From NCBI GenBank assembly GCA_020832415.1, contig JAFIES010000048.1, forward strand, positions 1 through 64,000: a DNA stretch of 64,000 nt, written 5' to 3'. This document shows, one piece after another, positions 1 through 6,274 of the stretch. Positions within the stretch are counted from its first letter, which is position 1; each line of letters opens with the position of its first letter. Made by a program: the position numbers and the translations under genes. The notes under the pieces were generated by a model. It was not told where the DNA came from. It did not search any database and saw nothing but the letters and a program-made list of their open reading frames with translations. Origin of the DNA: Balneolaceae bacterium. GTDB lineage: Bacteria > Bacteroidota > Rhodothermia > Balneolales > Balneolaceae.

Positions 1-37
1 GTATGATTTTTTTTAGGCAGATCCGGGCATTGCCTCA

Positions 38-170
38 CGACTCTTCAAGGAGCCCCCGATAAAAAGCACCGGTCACGCTTGGAGGTCGCTGAACTGAGCA
101 ACCTGCCAGACAACCGCGACTCTTGCAGGAGCCCCCGATAAAAAGCATCGGGGCACGCTTGGAGGTCGCT
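38..170. repeat. Two tandem-spaced direct repeats of about 53 bp
   Basis: Positions 38-90 and 117-170 are nearly identical. Each begins CGACTCTT, contains AGCCCCCGATAAAAAGCA and ends CACGCTTGGAGGTCGCT, and they are separated by 26 bp. They differ by a few substitutions and a one-base length change. No protein-coding sense is apparent. They lie upstream of the first gene and the array may continue beyond the left edge. The nature of the repeat (transposon remnant, intergenic repeat family or regulatory duplication) cannot be told from this window. Confidence 0.7.
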
Positions 171-330
171 ATAGCCGGCCCCGCCTGTTGAGTCACTGCT
201 GTCGTAGGGAATATCTACCATGTTTCGTGATTCATCGGTGAGTATCAGAATTTGCAGTTGGGTAAAATTCTCTATATTTCAGGGTAATGTCGTCTTATTG
301 GCTCCGTTATCATCAGAAACAGATAAGAAT

Positions 331-852
331 ATGATCCGATTCGTTACTTTTTTCGCGCTTTTGATCGCACTTCCATTCACCCTTTTTGCACAAAATGAAA
401 TCGAGCGTGAGCGAATCTCACTGCAGGGTTTGCAGGAGTTTGGTTTCTCAGCCAATATTCAGGGCAGCCGAACCGTGGCAGAGAGTGAGCATCTCACTCC
501 ATCAGTAATTCGCCAGTTGGCTATCGACAGGCTTGTTGAAGCTAATATCAATTATATAAGTGATGAAGAGGTGCGTTCATCGGCCGATGTGCCATTTCTG
601 CACATGCACATCAACACCATGCAGCTCGAAAATGGATTGGTACCTTTTTCCATTCAGCTGAGGATGTATCAGCCGGTACGATTACCACTCAACCGCGACC
701 TGCAAACATCAGCCAGCACCTGGGAAACGGGAATGGTTGGAATTGTATCACACGATCAGCTTCAAACCATCAACTTTGCGGCAGAGGAATTGGTATCCGA
801 TTTTATTGAGGACTATTACCTGGCAAATCCACGGCTTGCACGAGGAAGATAG
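331..852 (+). CDS. Secreted protein of unknown function (173 aa)
   Basis: The reading frame is open from 220, but ATG 331 is preferred because it starts a clean signal peptide: MIRF, a hydrophobic stretch of about 14 residues, then cleavage after LFAQ. The mature part (about 153 aa) is mixed alpha/beta with no cysteines and no motif I recognise. Its C-terminal third contains a helix with an acidic face. The look is that of a periplasmic lineage-specific protein. The gene stands alone, with a convergent gene ending 8 bp downstream. No function is proposed. The first 37 codons of the longer frame look non-native, so the start at 331 is fairly secure. Confidence 0.65.
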   Translation: MIRFVTFFALLIALPFTLFAQNEIERERISLQGLQEFGFSANIQGSRTVAESEHLTPSVIRQLAIDRLVEANINYISDEEVRSSADVPFLHMHINTMQLENGLVPFSIQLRMYQPVRLPLNRDLQTSASTWETGMVGIVSHDQLQTINFAAEELVSDFIEDYYLANPRLARGR

Positions 853-859
853 CTGCTTT

Positions 860-1069
860 CTATCGGCCTTTCTGATCTGATGCAGTCCCTTTCGAAGCCT
901 TATCAAACCAGATTCCGCACTCTTCTCCCCGGCAACACTCATCTGTGTTGATTCCGCATGCAGCACACTGTCCGTGCCCGTGAACCCAGACGAGATCAGC
1001 AAATTGCCCGCAATAAAGACACCTGCGGGGCGGATTTTTTGAGTTGTTATTATGATTCAGTGAGTTCAA
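860..1069 (-). CDS. Small cysteine-rich zinc-ribbon-like protein (69 aa)
   Basis: The protein has CxxC pairs at C17/C20 and C35/C38, then C45, C46 and C51, with histidines H30 and H32 between them. This spacing is typical of a structural zinc ribbon. The only plausible start is TTG at 1069, since a stop lies two codons upstream and no ATG is in frame. The start overlaps the end of the upstream MBL-hydrolase gene by 20 bp, which suggests translational coupling. Partner and function are unknown; a metal-binding or nucleic-acid-binding accessory protein is a guess. Cysteine density and the coupled position argue that the gene is real; the weak start lowers confidence. Confidence 0.55.
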   Translation of the reverse strand: MNSLNHNNNSKNPPRRCLYCGQFADLVWVHGHGQCAACGINTDECCRGEECGIWFDKASKGTASDQKGR

Positions 1070-1949
1070 GCCAGGCTACATCAATATTTCTTGGAAGTGA
1101 GAGAAAATCACTCGGGCTGATGATATCGGGAAATTGATCGAATGATGTTCGGGAAGTAAGCTCCTCACGGCTCATACCGGCAGCAATGCCATCGCGGGTA
1201 TACTCAAGCAAATGCGAGAGAAAATCCCGCTTGTGGAGCAGCTCCTCACGGCTTCCCGTTACGCCAAATTCGGGATTTCCATGCCCGAAGATAAAGAGTG
1301 TTTCGGAGTCGGCTTCACCGGCAACTGTTTCCAGCAGGTTGATCCACCCGGAAATCATTGCACCGCCGTTTCTGTCGATAAAAGGGTAGAGCCGGTTGAA
1401 AACCAGATCGCCCATGTGAGCTATGTTGGCATTTTCAAACCAGATTACAGAATCACCTTTGGTATGTGCGGCTCCATAATATTTTGCGGTGATGGTTTCA
1501 TCACCGGCATCAAAACTAAACTGATCATCAAAAGTAGTGGTTGCGTAAGCCTGTGCATCTTCATTATCGTTATTTTGAGCAGCCGTACGCTGGAGACCGG
1601 GTACATTTGCATGTGCAATTATCTTGTAACCATCATTCTCAAAAATCAGATTGCCGCCGGTGTGATCGCCATGATGGTGAGAATTAAAGAGTACTTTTTC
1701 AGGGCCGGTTCCGAAGTTCGAAATTCCATCAACAAAAGCGCGGGCTGGGTCGGGAAACTGAGAATCAACAGCTACAATGGCCCCATCGGTTGTAAACCAG
1801 CCAATGGTACCGCCCTGCATGGAGAATATTCCCACACCATTGCGAAGCTCAGTAAACTGGGTTCGCGCAAATGATGAGAGATATTTTGGCAAAATGGTGG
1901 CACCTGCAGAGAGCAGGCCGAGGTTTTTGAGGAAATCGAGGCGATTCAT
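1050..1949 (-). CDS. Exported MBL-fold metallo-hydrolase (299 aa)
   Basis: The N-terminus (MNRLDFLKNL, then a hydrophobic segment) resembles a Tat-type or secretory signal like those of many Bacteroidota exported oxidoreductases and hydrolases. The zinc-binding HHHGDH motif is at residues 91-96. Downstream metal ligands can be placed in the AAHTKGDS, GDLVF and FGHGNPEF segments, giving the full HxHxDH...H...D...H set of the metallo-beta-lactamase superfamily. The substrate is not predictable (SoxH-like or lactonase-like members share this layout). The reading frame extends to 2012, but starting there would overlap the upstream GroES-like gene; ATG 1949 leaves a 16-bp gap. It is likely cotranscribed with the genes on both sides. 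Confidence 0.85.
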   Translation of the reverse strand: MNRLDFLKNLGLLSAGATILPKYLSSFARTQFTELRNGVGIFSMQGGTIGWFTTDGAIVAVDSQFPDPARAFVDGISNFGTGPEKVLFNSHHHGDHTGGNLIFENDGYKIIAHANVPGLQRTAAQNNDNEDAQAYATTTFDDQFSFDAGDETITAKYYGAAHTKGDSVIWFENANIAHMGDLVFNRLYPFIDRNGGAMISGWINLLETVAGEADSETLFIFGHGNPEFGVTGSREELLHKRDFLSHLLEYTRDGIAAGMSREELTSRTSFDQFPDIISPSDFLSLPRNIDVAWLELTES

Positions 1950-1965
1950 GGCAGCCGGTTTATTA

Positions 1966-2343
1966 CTATTCAAGGTGATGATCATCCCGGATGAGCAGCA
2001 AAATAGATGCATGCGGGAGGATCAGATATTTTTCGTTTTCAAATTCAATTTCATGCGCCCTGCTTTTCAAAAAGATGGCAAGATCTCCTTCTCGCGCCTG
2101 CATGCCCATATATCTGGGTTCGGGAGAGCCATCTTTCCACGGCTCATCAATTTCTTGTGAGGGAATGGGGTAGCCGGGCCCGGTTTTTATGATGTAACCA
2201 CTCTGTATCTCCTCTTTCTCCTTGATGGAAGCCGGAAGCACGAGTCCGCTTTTGGTGTGCGTTTCCAGATCGCGCGGTTTCAGCAAAACACGGTCGCCAA
2301 TTACAATAAATTTATCAACGGAGTTTAGATATTCCTGAATCAT
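1966..2343 (-). CDS. GroES-family co-chaperonin-like protein (125 aa)
   Basis: Chaperonin-10 signatures are visible: GDRVLLKP near residues 17-24, then a mobile-loop-like segment (KSGLVLPASIKEKEE), followed by SGYIIKTGPG and the terminal strand YLILPHASILLLI. It is longer than standard GroES (about 95 aa). The extra length is an insertion of roughly 30 residues (about 73-100) between the core strands plus a short charged tail. No groEL is adjacent, so this is probably a paralogue and not the housekeeping GroES. It is the first gene of a probable three-gene minus-strand unit with the MBL hydrolase and the zinc-ribbon protein. Confidence 0.8.
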   Translation of the reverse strand: MIQEYLNSVDKFIVIGDRVLLKPRDLETHTKSGLVLPASIKEKEEIQSGYIIKTGPGYPIPSQEIDEPWKDGSPEPRYMGMQAREGDLAIFLKSRAHEIEFENEKYLILPHASILLLIRDDHHLE

Positions 2344-2508
2344 ATAAATGAGGCTGTCTTAAAATTCGCTTTCTAAAAAGTTATTCGCATATTCAGACAA
2401 AGTTACAATATCATGTTAAACATTACTACACACCCTGTTTTCCGGGAACTCAAAACGCTTAAAAACTTTTAGTAACCAAAATATTTCGAAATCTAAACTT
2501 CTTTCTCC

Positions 2509-4242
2509 ATGAAAATCGTTCTCTCCTCATTAACGGCACTATTCTTCTCTCTTACTCTTTTTTCCGCTGATCTCTATGCACAGATTGATCGTGAATCGGG
2601 CGCCGGTTTTGTAACCCGTTCCGAAGTTATTGGTCAGCGCGGTATGGTAGCCACAAGCCAGCCACTGGCCACACAGGTTGGCCTGCAAATTCTTCGTGAG
2701 GGTGGAAACGCTATTGATGCAGCCATAGCCGCAAATGCCGCTGTAGGACTGATGGAGCCTACCGGAAACGGAATAGGTGGTGATCTTTTTGCAATTATCT
2801 GGCACGCCGAAAGTGAGCAGCTTTATGCCATTAATGCGAGTGGACGGTCACCAATCGGCCTTTCGTATGATCGGTTGATGGAGATTCTGGATGAGATGGA
2901 AGAGAATAGAATTCCACCGTATGATCTTCTTTCAGTATCCGTTCCGGGGGCAGTGGATGGCTGGTTTGAACTCCATGAGAAATTTGGATCGCTTCCGATG
3001 GAGCAGATCCTGGCTGAACCCATTTACTACGCTGAGGAAGGTTTTCCGGTAAGCGAGGCCATCTCGATGTACTGGCAGCGATCGGCCGGGTTTTTGAGCG
3101 AGCAACCGGGTGCTTTCAGAGAGACATTTACAATAGATGGCCGCGGGCCTGCAAAGGGTGAGGTTTTCAGTAATCCTGACCTCGGTAATACATTTCGCCT
3201 GCTTGCGGAGCATGGCCGCGACGCGTTTTACCGCGGAGAGATTGCCGAAAAGATTAATGCGTGGATGCAGGAAAATAACGGCTATCTGAGATTTGAAGAT
3301 TTTGACCGGCACAGATCAGAATGGATCGACCCGATTTCTGTGAATTACCGAGGGTATGATATCTACCAGATTGGTGGCAATAACCAAGGGACAGCCGTGC
3401 TGCAGATGCTCAATATACTGGAAGGTTATGATCTCTCCGCGAAAGGTTTTGGAACGGCGGAAACCCTTCATCTTATGACTGAAGCCAAAAAGCTAGCCTA
3501 CGAAGATCGGGCAAAACATTATACTGATCCTGATTTCTACAACCAGCCGATGGATCGCCTTTTATCGAAGGAGTATGCAGCTGAAAGGCGTGAACTGATT
3601 GGTGAACGGGCTATGCGCGGGGTAGAGTCCGGTGTGGATGTGATGGAGGATGGTGATACTATCTATCTCACAACTGCGGATAAACATGGCAATATGGTTT
3701 CACTGATTCAAAGCAATTTTCGCGGAATGGGAACCGGATTTGTAGTGCCGGGAACGGGTTTTAGTTTTCAGAATCGTGGCGAGCTCTTCTCGCTTGATCC
3801 CGATCACCCCAATGTTTACGAGCCGGGTAAACGGCCTTTTCATACCATTATACCCGGCTTTGCGATGAAGGATGGCAAACCGTGGTTCAGTTTTGGAAAT
3901 ATGGGTGGTGCCTATCAGCCGGTGGGTCATCTCAGCATTATTACCAATGTGATCGATTTTGGAATGAACATTCAGGAGGCGGGTGATGCTTTCCGATGGA
4001 TGCATGATGGCTCAACCGAGCCAACCGAAAGCAGAGAGGCGATGCTTGACGGTACCGGTCGACTGCATATAGAATCCGGTGTGAGCTACGAGGAGGTGCG
4101 TCAGCTGCGAAGCATGGGCCATACCGTGCGGATTGGCGAGCAGTTTTTTGGCCGCTACCAGGGGATACTTTTTGATCCGGAACAGGGTGTTTATTACGGA
4201 GCCAGCGAATCTCGCTTCGACGGGCAAGCGGCGGGGTATTAA
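2509..4242 (+). CDS. ggt: Gamma-glutamyltransferase (577 aa)
   Basis: This is a periplasmic Ntn-hydrolase that cleaves gamma-glutamyl bonds of glutathione-like or other gamma-glutamyl compounds and can transfer the glutamyl group to amino acids. A signal peptide ends near LYAQ (residue 25). The large-subunit start TSQPLATQVGLQILREGGNA and NGIGGDLF are family hallmarks. Alignment with the E. coli segment NTTHYSVVD places the autocatalytic nucleophile at Thr384, in GDTIYLTTADKHGN, where the precursor would split into large and small subunits. The small subunit carries TGFSFQNRGE and a GGAYQPVGH glycine segment. Length matches the family. The gene is monocistronic, with divergent spacing to the GroES-like gene. 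Confidence 0.93.
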   Translation: MKIVLSSLTALFFSLTLFSADLYAQIDRESGAGFVTRSEVIGQRGMVATSQPLATQVGLQILREGGNAIDAAIAANAAVGLMEPTGNGIGGDLFAIIWHAESEQLYAINASGRSPIGLSYDRLMEILDEMEENRIPPYDLLSVSVPGAVDGWFELHEKFGSLPMEQILAEPIYYAEEGFPVSEAISMYWQRSAGFLSEQPGAFRETFTIDGRGPAKGEVFSNPDLGNTFRLLAEHGRDAFYRGEIAEKINAWMQENNGYLRFEDFDRHRSEWIDPISVNYRGYDIYQIGGNNQGTAVLQMLNILEGYDLSAKGFGTAETLHLMTEAKKLAYEDRAKHYTDPDFYNQPMDRLLSKEYAAERRELIGERAMRGVESGVDVMEDGDTIYLTTADKHGNMVSLIQSNFRGMGTGFVVPGTGFSFQNRGELFSLDPDHPNVYEPGKRPFHTIIPGFAMKDGKPWFSFGNMGGAYQPVGHLSIITNVIDFGMNIQEAGDAFRWMHDGSTEPTESREAMLDGTGRLHIESGVSYEEVRQLRSMGHTVRIGEQFFGRYQGILFDPEQGVYYGASESRFDGQAAGY

Positions 4243-4272
4243 CAGATGCGTGTACTTGAAGGAAGAAACTAC

Positions 4273-4375
4273 AACTTGTAAGAGTCAGTAGCCTGGTACC
4301 GCACCTCCGGTGCGGATGGTTGGTTGTTCGCGCAGTTTTTTTTACAAAGATGTTGCTCCTCCGGAGCAGGGGTGT
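4273..4375 (+). repeat. Palindromic module A1-B1
   Basis: Module A starts AACTTGTAAGAGTCAGTAGC and contains the hairpin CCGCACC-TCC-GGTGCGG (4299-4315). Module B follows after GGTTG...CGCAG and a T-run: TTTACAAAGATG, then the hairpin TGCTCC-TCC-GGAGCA (4354-4368) and GGGGTGTG. A-B recurs at 5236-5310 and 5495-5600. It encodes no credible protein. Confidence 0.85.
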
Positions 4376-4502
4376 GTCTGCCGAAACCGCCGTTACCCAC
4401 GCTTGATTATGGACAGGTTTTTCTTACAAAGCTAGACTACCCCAAGCAGGAGTGTAACTTAGTACAAGGAACCACTATACGCTTTTACCACTCACTTAAT
4501 AA

Positions 4503-4576
4503 ATGCCCCGGACGGGGCATTATCTTTGTAAAAACTATAGTCTCTCACAAAGTGCCTGCCCCGGGAGGGGCAGTAC
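4503..4576 (-). repeat. Palindromic module C1-D1 (inverted B and A)
   Basis: Hairpin ATGCCCCG-GA-CGGGGCAT (4503-4520) is followed by TATCTTTGTAAAAA, the reverse complement of the TTTTTACAAAGAT that precedes the module B hairpin. A second hairpin, CTGCCCC-GGGA-GGGGCAG (4556-4573), is followed by TACT, mirroring the GTAC that precedes module A. C-D is therefore a diverged, inverted copy of A-B, so 4273-4576 forms one large inverted-repeat unit. Confidence 0.75.
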
Positions 4577-4608
4577 TATCTCTGCCGAAACAGGTGGTGA
4601 GAAACCGC

Positions 4609-5252
4609 AACTTGTAAGAGTCAGTAGCTTTGTACCGCACCTCTGGTGCGGATGGTTGATGGCTTGCGTAGTTTTTTTTGTAAGGATTTCAAAGATATCG
4701 GTTCATACTTATAGAAAAGCAATTACAAACGATAAACAATAAGCCATGGCGGATACCTACACCCAGATCTATATCCAATTTATCTTTGCGGTTCAAAACC
4801 GAAGAAGTCTCATACACCATAGTTGGGAAGCAAAACTACACAAGTATGTAACCGGTATTGTTCAAAATAAATCACATAAAATGATCGCAATTAACGGGAT
4901 GCTCGATCATGTACATATGTTTATTGGTTACAGGCCGACAGAGTCCATGTCAGAACTGATTAAGGTTGTAAAAGGTGAAACATCCAAGTGGATCACAGAT
5001 AAAGGCTTTATAAAGGGAAAGTTCAGTTGGCAAGAGGGATATGGAGCGTTTTCTTATAGCCGCAGCCAAATCGACCGCGTCTATCACTACGTTATGAACC
5101 AAAAGATACATCATCAAAAGAAGTCGTTTCGTGAAGAGTACCTCGAATTACTTGAAAAATTTGAAGTTGATTATGATGAACGCTACATCTTCAAACCGGT
5201 AGATTAGCTGAGTGTTTACTTTTGAGTGATAGGTACCGCACCTCCGGCGCGG
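4609..5252 (+). mobile_element. IS200/IS605-type element bounded by A-type hairpins
   Basis: The transposase gene 4746-5207 is flanked by two A hairpins in the same orientation: CCGCACC-TCT-GGTGCGG at 4635-4651 on the left and CCGCACC-TCC-GGCGCGG at 5236-5252 on the right. Direct-oriented subterminal hairpins without terminal inverted repeats or target duplications are the known end structure of IS200/IS605 elements, which move as single strands. The outer limits are not exactly defined: the conserved 20 bp before the left hairpin starts at 4609, while the right copy keeps only about 5 bp of it. The A2 copy is not followed by a B hairpin. Confidence 0.65.
4746..5207 (+). CDS. tnpA: IS200/IS605-family Y1 (HUH) transposase TnpA (153 aa)
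   Basis: This is a single-strand DNA transposase of the REP-associated or IS200 type. The HUH metal-binding motif is HVH at residues 55-57 (LDHVHMF), and the catalytic tyrosine is probably Y115 in YVMNQ, matching the family YxxxQ helix. Length agrees with full-length TnpA (about 150 aa), and no frameshift is seen. No TnpB or IscB gene accompanies it. It is embedded in an array of imperfect palindromes whose sequence resembles its own flanking hairpins, as in RAYT/REP systems. It starts at ATG 4746; no strong ribosome-binding site precedes it. Whether it is still mobile or has been domesticated cannot be told. Confidence 0.9.
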   Translation: MADTYTQIYIQFIFAVQNRRSLIHHSWEAKLHKYVTGIVQNKSHKMIAINGMLDHVHMFIGYRPTESMSELIKVVKGETSKWITDKGFIKGKFSWQEGYGAFSYSRSQIDRVYHYVMNQKIHHQKKSFREEYLELLEKFEVDYDERYIFKPVD

Positions 5253-5310
5253 GTGGTTGATGGCTTGCGCAGTTTTTTTACAAAGATGCTGCTCCTCCGG
5301 AGCAGGGGTG
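5236..5310 (+). repeat. Palindromic module A3-B2
   Basis: Hairpin CCGCACCTCCGGCGCGG (5236-5252, one A-C mismatch) is followed by GTGGTTGATGGCTTGCGCAG and a T-run. Then comes TTTACAAAGATG and the hairpin CTGCTCC-TCC-GGAGCAG (5289-5305). It directly follows the transposase gene, and its A part is the candidate right end of the element. Confidence 0.8.
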
Positions 5311-5433
5311 TGGCAGTTTAGACTGCCGGCAGGTTTTTATGATCTTGGGCATGCTAACCAAGGTGCTGACTCCAACTGAAAAATGGATTTAACAAAGAAA
5401 CGAAGAGTCTAAAAGGCATTTAATTATACTTGG

Positions 5434-5466
5434 GTGCCCCGGAGGGGGCACTATCTTCGTAAAAAC
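5434..5466 (-). repeat. Palindromic module C2
   Basis: Hairpin GTGCCCC-GGAG-GGGGCAC (5434-5451) is followed by TATCTTCGTAAAAACC, the same arrangement as module C1 with one change in the tail. No clear D hairpin follows this copy. Confidence 0.7.
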
Positions 5467-5494
5467 CATGCCTTAAAATGGAGAGGCGAGTAAT

Positions 5495-5600
5495 AACTTG
5501 TAAGAGTCAGTAGCTTTGTACCGCACCTCCGGCGCGGGTGGTTGATGGCTTGAGCAGTCTATTACAAAGATATTGCTCCTCCGGAGCAGGGGTGTGGCAG
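5495..5600 (+). repeat. Palindromic module A4-B3
   Basis: The A leader AACTTGTAAGAGTCAGTAGC is fully conserved. The A hairpin CCGCACCTCCGGCGCGG is at 5521-5537 and the B hairpin TGCTCC-TCC-GGAGCA at 5574-5588, joined by GTGGTTGATGGCTTGAGCAG and TTACAAAGAT. After module B the tail GGGGTGTGGCAGTT-GAGACTGC is shared with the B2 copy (GGGGTGTGGCAGTTTAGACTGC). Confidence 0.8.
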
Positions 5601-5790
5601 TTGAGACTGCGGGAGTGTGCTTTATCATATTGTCTGGATTATACAGACGTGTGCTTCCTGCTGGAAAGAAGGGGTTATTTTGATGGTGAATGCGAGAAAC
5701 GGCTTTTGTTATTCTGTTGCGCTAGCAGATACTGTGGTGTAACACTCTAGCTTGCAACACTATATGTTTCTTATATCAACTCACCTATAA

Positions 5791-5864
5791 ATGCCCCGGA
5801 CGGGGCATTATCTTTGTAAAAATAAGTCTTTCCATGGAGAGGCTGCCCCGGCAGGGGCAGTACC
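5791..5864 (-). repeat. Palindromic module C3-D3
   Basis: Hairpin ATGCCCCG-GA-CGGGGCAT (5791-5808), identical to C1, is followed by TATCTTTGTAAAAA. Then comes the hairpin CTGCCCC-GGCA-GGGGCAG (5843-5860) and TACC. With A4-B3 it closes a third inverted-repeat unit spanning about 5495-5864. Confidence 0.78.
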
Positions 5865-6274
5865 TTCAACTTTAGAGAGCACCGGCTAACATACCGGGGG
5901 CAAGTATAGTATAAAAAGTATTACAAAATTCATCATAAATAATATCAATGAAGTGTGTTTTTAATTAATTATTTATAATAAAACATTGAACATTATTTTC
6001 ATACATTCATCAATCACAATTATATGTGTCTATAATTTATCATGCGTAAATCATGTTATATATTATAATAAATCAATTATGATCAATTATTAATTGCATA
6101 AATAGTGACATCAAATAAGCTGCATAGTACCATAGCTTGAGAGATCCATTATCGTGGAGGTTTGTGAATCTGCCGAAAAGATACGTGAGATTTACAGAAT
6201 ATCAGCCGAAACGGGTTTCAACATTGCTTTTCCTATTTCACAGTTACAAAACAATAACTACTAAAAAACATGCC
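5865..6274. other. Very AT-rich intergenic stretch
   Basis: From about 5900 to 6120 the sequence is conspicuously AT-rich, with runs such as TTTTTAATTAATTATTTATAATAAAA and repeated ATAATAAATCAATTATGATC, unlike the balanced composition of neighbouring DNA. I see no gene. It must hold the promoter of the lipoprotein gene starting at 6275. The open frame from 6137 to 6274 looks non-coding. Confidence 0.6.

Noticed and set aside
38-170. CRISPR array
   Set aside because: Only two copies of more than 50 bp with a short spacer and no cas gene; not CRISPR-like.
1212-1874. Long plus-strand frame of 220 codons opposite the MBL hydrolase
   Set aside because: Antisense shadow; the minus-strand protein has intact zinc-binding motifs.
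4324-4742. Two overlapping open frames (4324-4617 and 4503-4742) upstream of tnpA
   Set aside because: They run through the palindromic modules, have no family resemblance, and equivalent frames appear wherever the repeats do.
5538-5750. Open frame of 70 codons downstream of tnpA
   Set aside because: It begins inside module A4-B3 and has repeat-derived, cysteine-rich low-complexity sequence; not a credible gene.
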